Counted from the stretch's first letter, positions 1-9,434 are shown. The stretch: DNA of 55,385 bases from Clostridium senegalense JC122 (GCF_000285575.1 NZ_HE611050.1:1414727-1470111); one strand, 5' to 3'. Notes: generated by a model not told the origin, from the letters alone. Numbers and translations are program-made.

Positions 1-111
1 GCCGTCCGTGGTTATTACTATTCGCTATGCTCTCAGTAATGCTAACTGTATTTTTAAATCTAGTTTTGCTAACAAAATCTAAATAAGTAATAAATTACGG
101 TGTTGGCTCCA

Positions 112-332
112 TAACAAATGGGACAGGCACGGTAAATTTATTTTCTTCGCTACCACTTGATGCTCTCATAATTTTATACTTCTATCTAAAACATCAAAGC
201 CAGTCCCGAACAACTACGCTACATAGTAGCTACCTGGGGACTGGCTAACCTTTTTTATTTATGGTAATTAAATCCAAAGAGCTGATTTTTATTTTTATAT
301 AGATAAACCATTCGTGCCTATCCCATTTGTTA
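112..332. repeat. Inverted-repeat-bounded element, possible MITE or RAYT/REP-like remnant
   Basis: The 20-base arm at 112-131 (TAACAAATGGGACAGGCACG) is repeated in inverted orientation at 313-332 with one mismatch. Between the arms lies a GC-richer nested hairpin at 198-246. Arms of the type GTGCCTGTCCC are, from general knowledge, often associated with REP palindromes and IS200-like (RAYT) transposases. No transposase frame is visible here, so this would be a non-autonomous or decayed element. The first 110 bases hold no gene that I recognise. Confidence 0.5.
198..256 (+). terminator. Nested hairpin followed by a T run
   Basis: AGCCAGTCCC (198-207) pairs with GGGACTGGCT (237-246). Inside, GCTAC-ATA-GTAGC forms a second stem. 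The hairpin is followed by AACCTTTTTT, as in an intrinsic terminator read on the plus strand. It sits inside the inverted-repeat element and may be part of it rather than the terminator of a gene. Confidence 0.55.
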
Positions 333-401
333 CGGTTGTACATTTTGAATATAGTTTTAGTTTGTTTTGTCTCTAAAACTCAATTTTTACTCCCTTAAGT
401 T

Positions 402-426
402 GAAAGAAACTGGCAGCCCAGTTTCC
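402..426 (-). terminator. Weak terminator after kdpE
   Basis: On the minus strand GAAACTGG and CCAGTTTC pair around a short loop and are followed by a weak TTTC tail, about 145 bases after the kdpE stop. The same GAAACTGG stem recurs in the terminator at 4127-4156. The space from 427 to 570 contains short direct repeats (ATTGTCAATT) and no gene. Confidence 0.4.
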
Positions 427-570
427 TCCATCATTGTCAATTGTCCTTTGTCCATTGTCAATTTTTCCAAACTCTCTACCTCAACTAAGCAAGCAATCAC
501 TCAAAGTTCTGCCTCCATCACAATAGGGACTCTTAACTAACTAAACTCCAGTTTCAACCACTTACTATTT

Positions 571-1269
571 TTAATCATCTACCAGCCTATATCCTACCCC
601 TACTTCTGTATGAATATATTCTGGATTCATTGTATTTTTTTCTATTTTTCTTCTTAAACTTGCCATGAATACCCTAAGGGTTTGTGTTTCATTCCCAATA
701 CTTCCGCCCCAAACCTCATGAATTATGAAATTGTGAGTTAAAACTTTTCCTGCATGTTTACATAATAGTGAAATCAATTTATATTCTATTGGTGTTAGAT
801 GGATTTCTTTTCCTTCTATTGTAACTTTTCTTTTTTCAAAATCTACATTTAAGTCTTTCACTTTGAAACTCTTCATAACCTCTTTCTTATCTTCCATAGT
901 TTGTTTGTGCCTTAGTGATACTCTTATTCTTGCTAATAACTCACTTATTCCAAAGGGCTTTGTCAAATAGTCATCAGCACCTCTATCTAATGCTTCTACC
1001 TTTTGTCTTTCATTATCTCTCGCTGAAACAATTATTATAGGGGTTTTTGTCCATTCCCTTATCTTTTCTATAACTTCTAGTCCATCAATATCTGGCAGTC
1101 CTAAGTCTAGTATTATTAGATCTGGATTATGTGACATAGAAAGAGCTATTCCTTCAAATCCCTTATCAGTTTCAATATACTTATATCCTTGAACTTCCAA
1201 AGATGCAGTAATAAAATTTCTTATTGGCTTATCATCTTCAATTACAAGTATATAAGGTTTATTATCCAT
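571..1269 (-). CDS. kdpE: KdpE, OmpR-family response regulator
   Basis: This is the cytoplasmic response regulator that activates the kdp potassium-uptake genes after phosphorylation by KdpD. The 232-residue protein has an N-terminal receiver domain (acidic pair EDD near residue 11, phospho-acceptor Asp in LILDLGLPD near 55, conserved Lys in LTKPF near 105). A C-terminal winged-helix DNA-binding domain follows (LTPIEYKLISLL, then ETQTLRVFMASLRRKIE). An AAGGGTGGTG ribosome binding site precedes the ATG. It lies 29 bases downstream of kdpD on the same strand and is the last gene of the locus. The length is normal for the family. Confidence 0.95.
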   Translation of the reverse strand: MDNKPYILVIEDDKPIRNFITASLEVQGYKYIETDKGFEGIALSMSHNPDLIILDLGLPDIDGLEVIEKIREWTKTPIIIVSARDNERQKVEALDRGADDYLTKPFGISELLARIRVSLRHKQTMEDKKEVMKSFKVKDLNVDFEKRKVTIEGKEIHLTPIEYKLISLLCKHAGKVLTHNFIIHEVWGGSIGNETQTLRVFMASLRRKIEKNTMNPEYIHTEVGVGYRLVDD

Positions 1270-1298
1270 ATCAACACCACCCTTTATTAACTTATTTT

Positions 1299-3989
1299 CT
1301 ATTTAGGTAAACTAAATTTAAATATAGCTCCACCTTCTTTTTTATTAATTGCTTTTATTGTACCACCATGAGCCTCTACTATAGATTTACAAATAACAAG
1401 TCCTAATCCAACACCTCGTCTTGAATCAGAAGCCTTTTTCCCATCAGTAAAGAACCTATCAAAAATATATGGTAATATATCTTCTGATATTCCTGCACCA
1501 TTATCTATTACTTCAAAAAACACATACTGTTCTTTTTCATATAAATTAATATTTATTATACCGTCTTTCTTTGAAAATTTTACAGCATTATCTATAAGGT
1601 TTATTAGAACCTGTTGAATTAAGTTTCTATCCATAGGTAATAATATTATATTTTCAGGAAGCTTAACTTCAATTTTATTATCTTTAAAGTACTTGGAACT
1701 TCTTTGAATAGCTTCATATATTACCTCTTCAACTAATTCCACTTCTTTTTTAATTTGCATTTTCCCTTCATCTACCCTTGTCATACTAAGTAAATTTTCA
1801 ACTAATCTTATTAACCATTGTGTATCTTCATAAACCCCTTGAAGAAGTGTACCTTTAGTTTCTTCTGAAATATCTTTTCCATTTTCAATTATAGTACCAA
1901 TGGAACCTTTTATTCCAGCTAAGGGACTTCTTAAATCGTGTGATATAGCTCTTAATAAGTTACTTCTTAATCGTTCTCTTTCAATTTCCATCTTTGAGTT
2001 TTCCTGCTCTTTTAAAAATATCTCACGCTCTATTGCTATTGCTATTTCACTAGTTACAGTTCCAACTATAAATTTTTCTTCTGGATCTAATGTCCCTTCA
2101 CTACAAGAAACACCTATAACTCCTAAGACTTTATTATGTCCTTTTACTGGTATATAGTATCCTTTTGCACCATAAAAGGTATTAGTTCCTGAACCAGATT
2201 CTTTATCATTTAGAAGAGTCCAATATGCAACTGCTTCTTCATTTCTTGTTAATATTTCACTATTACCATCTTTTCCATCAATCTTATATATAAAAGGTGT
2301 TGAAAGTGTATCTTCATTTACTAAATAGCATACAACAGTTCTATTAGTAAGTCGTGATATATATTTTATACCTATTGATACAGCATCTGCTGTTCCTCTA
2401 GCACTCAATAATTTTTTACTTACTCTATATAAAATTTGGGTTCTTTTTTCTCTTGCCACTGAGTTAATTGCTTGTTTTTGTATTTTATTAGTTAACATTC
2501 CTATTATAAATGCAACTATCAACATAATAGGAAAAGTGATTAAATAATTTTTATCATAAAAATGTAGCGATAATCGTGGCTGAGTAAGTAAGTAATTAAA
2601 GAGCATAACTGCTATTACTGAAGATATTATTCCTATTAAATGCCCAGTAGTTACAATATATATTAATATAACGCCTAATGTAAATACCATAATAGAATTG
2701 GCTTCTGAAAGACCTGCATAGTCAAAAAACAAAGTAATTATTGTTGCAATAGTCATAATACAGCTAGCTTTTAAAACTTCTTTTATTAAATCTTGTGAGT
2801 CTATTTTAGAATTTTCTTTTACTTTTTTTATATTCTTTTTTTCATTTGAACTTGGAATTATATATAAGTCAATACAATCATTGTAATCTATTATTTTTTG
2901 GGAAATATCTTTTTTAAAAAACTTGAATATACTTTTTGATTTTACATGATTTTTACCAACTATTATTTTAGTTATATTTCTAAACTTAGCATATTCAATT
3001 ATTTGTTCTACAACATCTTCACCATAAACAGTTACAATTTCGCCTCCTAATTCTTCTACTAAGTTAAAATTATCTTTTAAAGATTTTTTTTCTTCCTTAC
3101 TAAAGTTTTCACATTCTGTATTTTCTACATATATAGCTATCCATTTGCAATGATGAGCCTCAGCCATTCTTGCTGCACTTCTTATTATTTTAGATGAAGA
3201 TGGTGAAGGACTAATACACGCAAGTATTTGTTCTACTGTAGCAAGTACTGTAATTTGACCTTTTGAAAGTCTTACACTTTCAACCTCATAATTTACTCTA
3301 TCTGCGGTCCTTCTTAACGCAATTTCTCTTAATGCAAAAAGATTACTCTTTTTAAAAAAGTTATTAAAAGCCTTTTGAGTTTGTTCCTTGCTATAAATTT
3401 TTCCATCAGAAAATCTATTTAAAAGTTCATCTGGCTCTATATCAATTAGCTCTACTTTATCTGCATCATCAAACACTTTATCTGGTATTGTTTCTCTAAC
3501 AAAAACATTTGTTATATCTTCAACTACATCATTTAAACTCTCAATATGTTGAACATTTAATGTAGTATATACATCTATTCCTGCGTCTAATAACTCATCT
3601 ATATCCTGCCATCTTTTTTTATGTCTTTCTCCAATTGCATTAGTATGGGCAAGTTCATCTACTAAAATTATCTCTGGTTTTCTAAGTAGCGCTTCATCTA
3701 AATTGAACTCTCTTATTTTTACTCCTTTATAATTAATTATTTTAGGTTTTATATTTTCAAGTCCATATATAAGACTCATAGTTTCTGGTCTTGCATGAGG
3801 TTCAATATATCCAATAACTATATCTTTTCCTAATGCCTTTAAGTCATGAGCTTCCCTTAACATAGAATATGTCTTGCCTACACCTGCTGCATATCCAAAA
3901 AATATTTTTAATTTTCCTCTATTAGAAGTCTCTTCTTCTTTTTCTATTTGATTTAAAAGGTACTCTGGATTTGGTCTTTCGTAATCCAT
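1299..3989 (-). CDS. kdpD: KdpD, potassium sensor histidine kinase
   Basis: This is the membrane sensor kinase for K+ limitation and turgor. The order is an N-terminal KdpD domain with Walker A motif GYAAGVGKT (residues ~32-40) and DELAHTNA; a universal-stress-protein-like domain; about four membrane segments (~410-510); a GAF-like region; then a HisKA domain with the phospho-acceptor His in AISHDLRSPL (~683) and an HATPase domain (NLIDNAVKFS, then GVGLGLVICKS). I chose the ATG at 3989 because GGATGTGAG lies at proper distance before it. An in-frame TTG at 4007 is too close to its own purine run. The gene is full length (896 residues). Confidence 0.94.
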   Translation of the reverse strand: MDYERPNPEYLLNQIEKEEETSNRGKLKIFFGYAAGVGKTYSMLREAHDLKALGKDIVIGYIEPHARPETMSLIYGLENIKPKIINYKGVKIREFNLDEALLRKPEIILVDELAHTNAIGERHKKRWQDIDELLDAGIDVYTTLNVQHIESLNDVVEDITNVFVRETIPDKVFDDADKVELIDIEPDELLNRFSDGKIYSKEQTQKAFNNFFKKSNLFALREIALRRTADRVNYEVESVRLSKGQITVLATVEQILACISPSPSSSKIIRSAARMAEAHHCKWIAIYVENTECENFSKEEKKSLKDNFNLVEELGGEIVTVYGEDVVEQIIEYAKFRNITKIIVGKNHVKSKSIFKFFKKDISQKIIDYNDCIDLYIIPSSNEKKNIKKVKENSKIDSQDLIKEVLKASCIMTIATIITLFFDYAGLSEANSIMVFTLGVILIYIVTTGHLIGIISSVIAVMLFNYLLTQPRLSLHFYDKNYLITFPIMLIVAFIIGMLTNKIQKQAINSVAREKRTQILYRVSKKLLSARGTADAVSIGIKYISRLTNRTVVCYLVNEDTLSTPFIYKIDGKDGNSEILTRNEEAVAYWTLLNDKESGSGTNTFYGAKGYYIPVKGHNKVLGVIGVSCSEGTLDPEEKFIVGTVTSEIAIAIEREIFLKEQENSKMEIERERLRSNLLRAISHDLRSPLAGIKGSIGTIIENGKDISEETKGTLLQGVYEDTQWLIRLVENLLSMTRVDEGKMQIKKEVELVEEVIYEAIQRSSKYFKDNKIEVKLPENIILLPMDRNLIQQVLINLIDNAVKFSKKDGIININLYEKEQYVFFEVIDNGAGISEDILPYIFDRFFTDGKKASDSRRGVGLGLVICKSIVEAHGGTIKAINKKEGGAIFKFSLPK

Positions 3990-4126
3990 TTTAAAACTCA
4001 CATCCAATCCTTATAAATTTAGTTTATATATTTATAATTAAAAACTTAATATATATATATTCCTTTATTTTAATGAAATAAGCTAAAACTTTAAATTATA
4101 ATCATAATATTAACTATTTTTTACAT

Positions 4127-4156
4127 AAAAAGAAACTGGTTTTCCAGTTTCTTTTT
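4127..4156. terminator. Bidirectional terminator between kdpC and kdpD
   Basis: AAAAAGAAACTGG (4127-4139) pairs perfectly with CCAGTTTCTTTTT (4144-4156) across a TTTT loop. The structure is flanked by A and T runs, so it can act on both strands. It begins 22 bases after the kdpC stop, which suggests that most transcription of the structural genes ends here and that kdpDE may have their own promoter in 3990-4126. Confidence 0.8.
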
Positions 4157-4178
4157 AATTAATTAATATATACAAAAA

Positions 4179-4778
4179 CTATTTTTTATTAAGTTCTGAT
4201 TGTATTGCTATATTAGCTTTAAGAATATTTACTTTTTCTTCTCCAAATATTCCTAATAATTTTTTATCTGTTGACTTTTCAACTATTCTTTTTAGATTTT
4301 CTTCACTTATACCTGATACCTTTGAAATACGTGGTATTTGGATTTCTGCTGACTTAACAGTTATATTAGGATCTAACCCTGATGCTGAACTCGTTAACAA
4401 ATCTGTAGGGATATCTTCCTTTTTAACTGTTGGGTTTTCTTTTAAAAATTTTTCTATATCCTCTTCAACTCTTTTTGTTAAAAGTTTATTTGATGCACCT
4501 AAATTTTCTGATCCTGAAGATGGTCCCTTATAATCTGTATCTGAGGAATAGGTATTATAATTTACACTGGATATTCTTCCTTTAAAAAATTTAGAATCTG
4601 TAAAGTCCTGTCCTATTAATTCTGACCCTACTGCTTCTTCTCCTATTTTTATTATACTTCCATTAGCTTTTTTATTAAAAGCCAGTTGGCTTATTCCTGT
4701 TAGTAACAGCGGATAAATAAATCCACATAATATTAATAAAACTACACTTAAAAGAACTGCTTTTTTTAATACTTTCAT
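4179..4778 (-). CDS. kdpC: KdpC, potassium-transporting ATPase subunit C
   Basis: KdpC is the single-pass membrane subunit that stabilises the KdpFABC complex and supports ATP binding. The protein (199 residues from the chosen start) has one N-terminal membrane helix (KAVLLSVVLLILCGFIYPLL). The family signature SSASGLDPNIT (~125-140) is followed by an R-I-S-K region. I place the start at 4778, where AAGGTGG precedes ATG-AAA at correct distance, rather than an in-frame ATG 12 codons upstream that lacks a good site. It is separated from kdpB by an inserted repeat. Confidence 0.93.
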   Translation of the reverse strand: MKVLKKAVLLSVVLLILCGFIYPLLLTGISQLAFNKKANGSIIKIGEEAVGSELIGQDFTDSKFFKGRISSVNYNTYSSDTDYKGPSSGSENLGASNKLLTKRVEEDIEKFLKENPTVKKEDIPTDLLTSSASGLDPNITVKSAEIQIPRISKVSGISEENLKRIVEKSTDKKLLGIFGEEKVNILKANIAIQSELNKK

Positions 4779-4862
4779 TTTAAATATTCCACCTTCCTTA
4801 AACAATTTATACATTAATCACTATAAAATTCTCTCTATTTTAAATTACCTATAAATAATTGT

Positions 4863-5021
4863 TATAGTGTTCCAAGTTGACTCTTAAAGTTATTCGCTCC
4901 AAAACTTGGATATCTAAAATAGTGAGACCTGCTCCGAATCACTTACAATTCAACACTTCATTTTGTATAAAAATATTTAAAGGTTATTGAATAAATTTAA
5001 ATTGGAGCTTGTTTCTCTATA
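4863..5021 (+). repeat. Structured intergenic repeat, full copy 1
   Basis: This 159-bp copy lies between kdpB and kdpC. It matches the copies at 16101-16257 and 13952-14110 (inverted) over the whole length. The left end reads TATAGTGTTCCAAGTT and the right end GGAGCTTGTTTCTCTATA, giving imperfect terminal inverted repeats beginning TATAG. Internal inverted pairs are CCAAGTT/AACTTGG, AGTGA/TCACT and ATTCAACA/TATTGAAT. It ends 4 bp after the kdpB stop. No coding frame is credible. Confidence 0.85.
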
Positions 5022-5025
5022 ATAC

Positions 5026-7086
5026 TTATAAACTTAAAATTGTTATTATTGGAGATATCATTAAGTCTATAATTTTTATTCCTAAAAACGGAACAATTAT
5101 TCCACCTAATCCAAATATCAACATATTTTTTAATAACATAGCCTCTGCTTTCATTGGCTTATACTTTACACCTTTCATTGCAACTGGAATAAGAATTGGA
5201 ATTATTATCGCATTAAATATTAATGCTGATAATATAGCACTGTTTGGTGTTGATAGCTTCATAACATTTAATATTTGCATTTTAGGTATAGCTATTGTAA
5301 AAATTGCTGGTATTATAGCAAAATACTTTGCAACATCATTAGCAATACTAAAAGTTGTTAATGCTCCACGAGTTATTAAGAGTTGCTTACCTATTTCTAC
5401 AACTTCAAGTATTTTAGTTGGATCTGAATCTAAATCAACCATGTTAGCTGCTTCTTTTGCCGCTATTGTTCCACTATTCATTGCAAGTCCTACGTCTGCT
5501 TGAGCTAATGCTGGTGCATCATTTGTTCCGTCACCAGTCATTGCTACTATTTTTCCTTCTTCTTGTTCTTTTTTTATTGCATTTATCTTATCTTCTGGTT
5601 TGCACTCTGCAATAAACCCGTCTATTCCAGCTTCTTTTGCTATAGTAGCTGCTGTTAATGGATTATCCCCTGTGCACATTACAGTTTTTATTCCTATCTC
5701 TCTAAGCCTTTCAAATTTTTCTACTAGACCAGGTTTTACTGTATCTTTAAGATAAATAACTCCGTAAATTTTTTCATCTACTACAACGACTAAAGGAGTT
5801 CCCCCTAGCTTTGCAACTCTATTTACTATATGCTCTACTTCTTTTGGTACAGTTTCCCCAAATTCACTTACCCTTTCTTTTATAGCTTCAAATGCACCTT
5901 TTCTAATAGTTATTCCATTTTCTAAATCTACTCCACTCATTCTTGTTTGAGCTGTAAATTCTATAAATTGAACGTTTTTATATAAATTTTCATCAATTTT
6001 AATTCCTAATTTATTTCCTAAAGATACTATTGATTTTCCTTCTGGAGTATCATCTTTCAAAGAACATATTACCGCATATTTTATTAATTCATTTCTATTT
6101 ACACCTTCTATTGGTATAAAATCTGCTGCTAGTCTATTTCCAAAAGTTATAGTACCTGTTTTATCCAATATCATAGTATCTACATCGCCACAAGCTTCCA
6201 CTGCTTTCCCTGACATTGCTATAACATTAAACTTTGTAACTCTATCCATTCCAGCTATACCTATAGCGGATAAAAGCCCACCTATTGTAGTTGGTATTAA
6301 ACATACTGTTAATGCTATTAGTGTTGCAATAGGAAGTTTAACTCCTAAATAATTAGCTATAGGATACAGTGTTACAATTACAACTAAAAAAATTAAAGTA
6401 AGACTTACTAGTACAGTATTAAGTGCTATTTCATTAGGAGTTTTTTGTCTTGATGCGCCTTCTACTAATGCAATCATTTTATCTAAAAAAGATTCTCCTG
6501 AAGATGTTGTTATTTTTATTTTTAGCCAATCACTAACAACCTTTGTTCCACCTGTTACTGATGAAAAATCTCCACCACTTTCTTTTATAACAGGAGCCGA
6601 CTCTCCTGTTATAGCTGATTCATCAACGGATGCAACCCCTTTTATAATTTCTCCATCACTTGGAATTATATCTCCATTTTCAACTAATACTATATCTCCT
6701 TTTTTTAAGTCGCAAGCACTTATAACTTTCACTGTGCCCTTATCATCTAACAGCTTTGCTGTAGTATCTTTACGAGTTTTCTTCAATGCTTGCGCTTGTG
6801 CTTTTCCACGACCTTCCGCTACAGATTCTGCAAAATTTGCAAAAAGAACTGTTATTAATAAAATCACTGAAACTATACCATTGTACATTCTAAGATTATT
6901 TCCACTATCTCCAAATAAATTTGGAAAAGCTGTTAATAATACTGATATAACAAATCCTATTTCTACTACAAACATAACTGGATTTTTCATCATATATTTA
7001 GGATTTAATTTCTTAAAAGCTTGAATTATAGAGCTTTTAAAAATATCCTTTGTTATAAATTTAGATTTTTTCTCTTTACTATCCAT
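5026..7086 (-). CDS. kdpB: KdpB, potassium-transporting P-type ATPase catalytic subunit
   Basis: This is the ATP-hydrolysing subunit of the high-affinity KdpFABC K+ pump, a polytopic membrane protein. Seen in order: the actuator motif TGES (~155), the phosphorylation motif DKTGT (~305), the nucleotide-binding region with KGAFEAI, and the hinge motif [11 protein letters not shown] (~515), with membrane helices on both sides. Start at 7086: AAAGGACTTGTAATT precedes ATG-GAT. An upstream in-frame ATG (7104) overlaps the ribosome binding site. The 686-residue length is normal. Decayed and full repeat copies flank it on either side inside the operon. Confidence 0.95.
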   Translation of the reverse strand: MDSKEKKSKFITKDIFKSSIIQAFKKLNPKYMMKNPVMFVVEIGFVISVLLTAFPNLFGDSGNNLRMYNGIVSVILLITVLFANFAESVAEGRGKAQAQALKKTRKDTTAKLLDDKGTVKVISACDLKKGDIVLVENGDIIPSDGEIIKGVASVDESAITGESAPVIKESGGDFSSVTGGTKVVSDWLKIKITTSSGESFLDKMIALVEGASRQKTPNEIALNTVLVSLTLIFLVVIVTLYPIANYLGVKLPIATLIALTVCLIPTTIGGLLSAIGIAGMDRVTKFNVIAMSGKAVEACGDVDTMILDKTGTITFGNRLAADFIPIEGVNRNELIKYAVICSLKDDTPEGKSIVSLGNKLGIKIDENLYKNVQFIEFTAQTRMSGVDLENGITIRKGAFEAIKERVSEFGETVPKEVEHIVNRVAKLGGTPLVVVVDEKIYGVIYLKDTVKPGLVEKFERLREIGIKTVMCTGDNPLTAATIAKEAGIDGFIAECKPEDKINAIKKEQEEGKIVAMTGDGTNDAPALAQADVGLAMNSGTIAAKEAANMVDLDSDPTKILEVVEIGKQLLITRGALTTFSIANDVAKYFAIIPAIFTIAIPKMQILNVMKLSTPNSAILSALIFNAIIIPILIPVAMKGVKYKPMKAEAMLLKNMLIFGLGGIIVPFLGIKIIDLMISPIITILSL

Positions 7087-7110
7087 AATTACAAGTCCTT
7101 TCATAACTTA

Positions 7111-7200
7111 TATAGAGTTGTAAACTAAATTCTAAAGTTATTCATTTATCATGTGAGAAAACTTAACGAATAAACTTAGATATTAACTTGTTTTCCTATA
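7111..7200 (+). repeat. Structured intergenic repeat, internally deleted copy
   Basis: This ~90-bp segment between kdpA and kdpB begins TATAGAGTTGTAAACT and continues CTAAAGTTATTC, matching the left third of copy 1. It ends TAAACTTAGATATTAACTTG then TTTTCCTATA, matching the right end. The middle is missing. Its orientation relative to the upstream gene is the same as in the full copies. Confidence 0.6.
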
Positions 7201-7225
7201 TAGGTCCCAAAATTACATTTCAACA

Positions 7226-8902
7226 TTAATACCAAAGATTTAAATGTTCAGTTATTGGTCCTAATGCTAATGCTGGCAAAAATGTAAGTGCTCCTATTAT
7301 CAGTATGATAAACACTAATGTTATAGAAAAAGCAACTCCATCTGTTCTTAAAGTTCCTAAACTCACATTTACCGGTTTTTTAGCTAACAAAGAACCTGAT
7401 ACTGCAAGTAGTATTGCCATAGATAAATACCTTCCATAAAACATTACTACTCCTGCTATGACATTCCAAAATGGTGTATTATCAACTAATCCTTCAAACC
7501 CAGAACCATTATTAGCTGCAGAAGATGCAAACTGATAAATTACCTGTGTTAATCCATGAAATGATGGATTCGATATGGCTGAAACTCCACTTGATGTTAT
7601 AAATGCTAAAGCTGAAGAAATTAATATTAAAAATGGATGTATCATTATAGCTAATGCTATTAATTTAATTTCTTTTCCCTCTATTTTTTTTGATAAAAAC
7701 TCTGGTGTTCTTCCAACCATAAGTCCACATAAAAATACTGCAAGTATTGCGTACATAATTACATTCATAAATCCAACGCCTTCACCACCAAAAACAACAT
7801 TAAGCATCATATTCATAAGTGCTACTGCACCACTTAATGGCATTAATGAATCATGCATATTATTTACACTACCGGTTGTAAAAGATGTTGTTATTGTAGT
7901 GAACAAAGTAGATTGACCTACACCAAATCTTACCTCTTTCCCTTCCATATTCCCCATAGACTGATTTAAACCTATTTGGGATAATGCTGGATTACCTGCC
8001 ATTTCTGATTTATAACAGATTACTAATCCTAAAATGAATATTATTGACATTGCTAAAAATATTGCAAATCCTTGTTTTTTGTTTTTTAGCATTAATCCAA
8101 AAGTATATATTAATGCTCCGGGTATAAGCATCATCGATAACATTTCTATTGTATTACTTATAATTGTAGGATTCTCAAAAGGATGTGCTGAGTTAGATGC
8201 AAAAAAACCACCACCATTTGTTCCAAGATGTTTTATAGATTCTAATGCTGCTACTGGCCCTAATGTTATATCCTGCATTTTACCCTCTATTGTTGTTACT
8301 GTTTCTATACCTTTTAAAGTTTGTGGCACTCCTTGTGAAACCAAAACAAGCCCTATTATTATTGATAATGGTAATAACACCCTTGTTATAACTCTTACAA
8401 AGCTTACATAAAAACTACCCATTGCTTTTCCTGTTATACCTTTCATAAATGCTACGACTGCCGCAAATCCTGTAGCTGCTGATGTAAACATCATGAAAAT
8501 AATAACTGCCATTTGACTAAAGTGTGAAAGAGCTGACTCTCCTGCATAATCTTGAAGATTAGTATTGGTCATAAAACTTATTATAGTGTTAAAAGCTAAA
8601 TCTTCTTTCATTGCTCCTACATTGTTAGGATTTAAGATATGAAATTTTTGAGTTCTTAATATGATATATCCAATAAGAACCATAACTCCATTTACTACTA
8701 TAAGTGTCAAGATGTACTGTTTCCAATTCATATCTTCATCTTTATCTATTCCACATATTTTATAAATTAAATTATCTATTTTATTAAAAATCCTATCTCC
8801 AAAAGCCTTTTCACCAGTAATTACTTTATATAGATATTTTCCCATTGGTATTATCAATAAAATAAATACTAATAAAATCAAAAATATTTGAATCCAATCC
8901 AT
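7226..8902 (-). CDS. kdpA: KdpA, potassium-binding channel-like subunit
   Basis: KdpA is the K+-selective membrane subunit of the KdpFABC pump, a relative of Trk/Ktr channels. The 558-residue protein carries the family's filter-type loops: TNLQDYAGE (~115), TNGGGFFASNSAHPFENPT (~229-246), TTGSVNNMHDS (~345) and AANNGSGFEGL (~460). About ten hydrophobic segments are visible. The start is well supported by GGGGGGAG seven bases before the ATG. It follows kdpF by 21 bases and precedes kdpB in the normal kdpFABC order. Confidence 0.96.
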   Translation of the reverse strand: MDWIQIFLILLVFILLIIPMGKYLYKVITGEKAFGDRIFNKIDNLIYKICGIDKDEDMNWKQYILTLIVVNGVMVLIGYIILRTQKFHILNPNNVGAMKEDLAFNTIISFMTNTNLQDYAGESALSHFSQMAVIIFMMFTSAATGFAAVVAFMKGITGKAMGSFYVSFVRVITRVLLPLSIIIGLVLVSQGVPQTLKGIETVTTIEGKMQDITLGPVAALESIKHLGTNGGGFFASNSAHPFENPTIISNTIEMLSMMLIPGALIYTFGLMLKNKKQGFAIFLAMSIIFILGLVICYKSEMAGNPALSQIGLNQSMGNMEGKEVRFGVGQSTLFTTITTSFTTGSVNNMHDSLMPLSGAVALMNMMLNVVFGGEGVGFMNVIMYAILAVFLCGLMVGRTPEFLSKKIEGKEIKLIALAIMIHPFLILISSALAFITSSGVSAISNPSFHGLTQVIYQFASSAANNGSGFEGLVDNTPFWNVIAGVVMFYGRYLSMAILLAVSGSLLAKKPVNVSLGTLRTDGVAFSITLVFIILIIGALTFLPALALGPITEHLNLWY

Positions 8903-8923
8903 AAGTCTCCCCCCTAATAGATT

Positions 8924-9001
8924 TTAAAATTTTTCTGGATTAAAAAGTGCGTAAAACAAATATATAAATAACAGAACTAATGTTATTATTAAAATCCACA
9001 T
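8924..9001 (-). CDS. kdpF: KdpF, small membrane subunit
   Basis: This 25-codon gene encodes a single membrane helix starting MWILIITLVLLFIYLFYALF and ending NPEKF. Its size, the MW start, the LFYAL pattern and the C-terminal NPE-F tail match KdpF, the small stabilising subunit of the Kdp complex. AAGGAGGAAC lies just before the ATG. It lies 21 bases upstream of kdpA, the canonical position. The gene is short enough to be missed by automatic callers. Confidence 0.9.
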   Translation of the reverse strand: MWILIITLVLLFIYLFYALFNPEKF

Positions 9002-9013
9002 AAAAGTTCCTCC

Positions 9014-9115
9014 TTATTTGTACTTTCTATTAATTTGTTTTTTACACCAAGTTGTAAAAAAACTTATTGAACAAAATGCTAATAACAGGCTAGCACTAAA
9101 AACCAAATCCATCAT
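9014..9115 (-). CDS. Small membrane protein preceding kdpF
   Basis: This 33-codon frame starts MMDLVFSASLLLAFCSISFF and ends in a basic tail (WCKKQINRKYK). It has one hydrophobic segment and a strong TGGAGGA ribosome binding site. It is the first gene of the kdp operon, 12 bases before kdpF. A short hydrophobic reading frame starting M-D-L is also seen upstream of kdpF in some other bacteria, from memory. Its function is unknown to me; it could be an extra small Kdp subunit or a leader peptide. Confidence 0.65.
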   Translation of the reverse strand: MMDLVFSASLLLAFCSISFFTTWCKKQINRKYK

Positions 9116-9244
9116 TTTCTAATTCCTCCACTAATTTTTGTTAACATGATAAAAACTATATTAGCTTTTTTCAGTATGTAAATTTCTCTATGGATTTTAT
9201 ATTAGCACTGCCTATATAAAATTAGCATTAAGATTTCTTATGCT

Positions 9245-9312
9245 ATATAAAGATTGTATAAAGATTATAAATTAACTAAAATTCAGATTAAATATTTATA
9301 CTTTCTTTATAC
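9245..9312. promoter_or_regulatory. Candidate KdpE-binding tandem repeats
   Basis: Two tandem direct repeats with 11-bp period lie between kdp and the divergent gene. On the plus strand, ATATAAAGATT (9245-9255) is followed by GTATAAAGATT (9256-9266). Further on, TTTATAC-TTTC-TTTATAC occupies 9295-9312. On opposite strands both reduce to TTTATA repeated every 11 bp, as expected for tandem half-sites of an OmpR-family dimer. The T-rich TTTATAC character recalls the KdpE site of E. coli. Assignment to KdpE is inference from position. Confidence 0.45.
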
Positions 9313-9434
9313 TAATTGGTAATTTCTTAATCCTATCTTCATGTTAAAGTTGCTAAAATTTACTTATTACAGGATAAACTTTTATTATTCATTAATTTAA
9401 ATATGATAAATATGTTTTGAAAGGTGAGAACTAT

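Noticed and set aside
5009-5503. 164-codon plus-strand frame
   Set aside because: It is the antisense shadow of kdpB and starts inside the repeat; composition mirrors the membrane helices of the real gene.
9116-9434. c-di-AMP (ydaO) riboswitch upstream of kdp
   Set aside because: The region lacks any GC-rich structured segment of the size and motifs needed.
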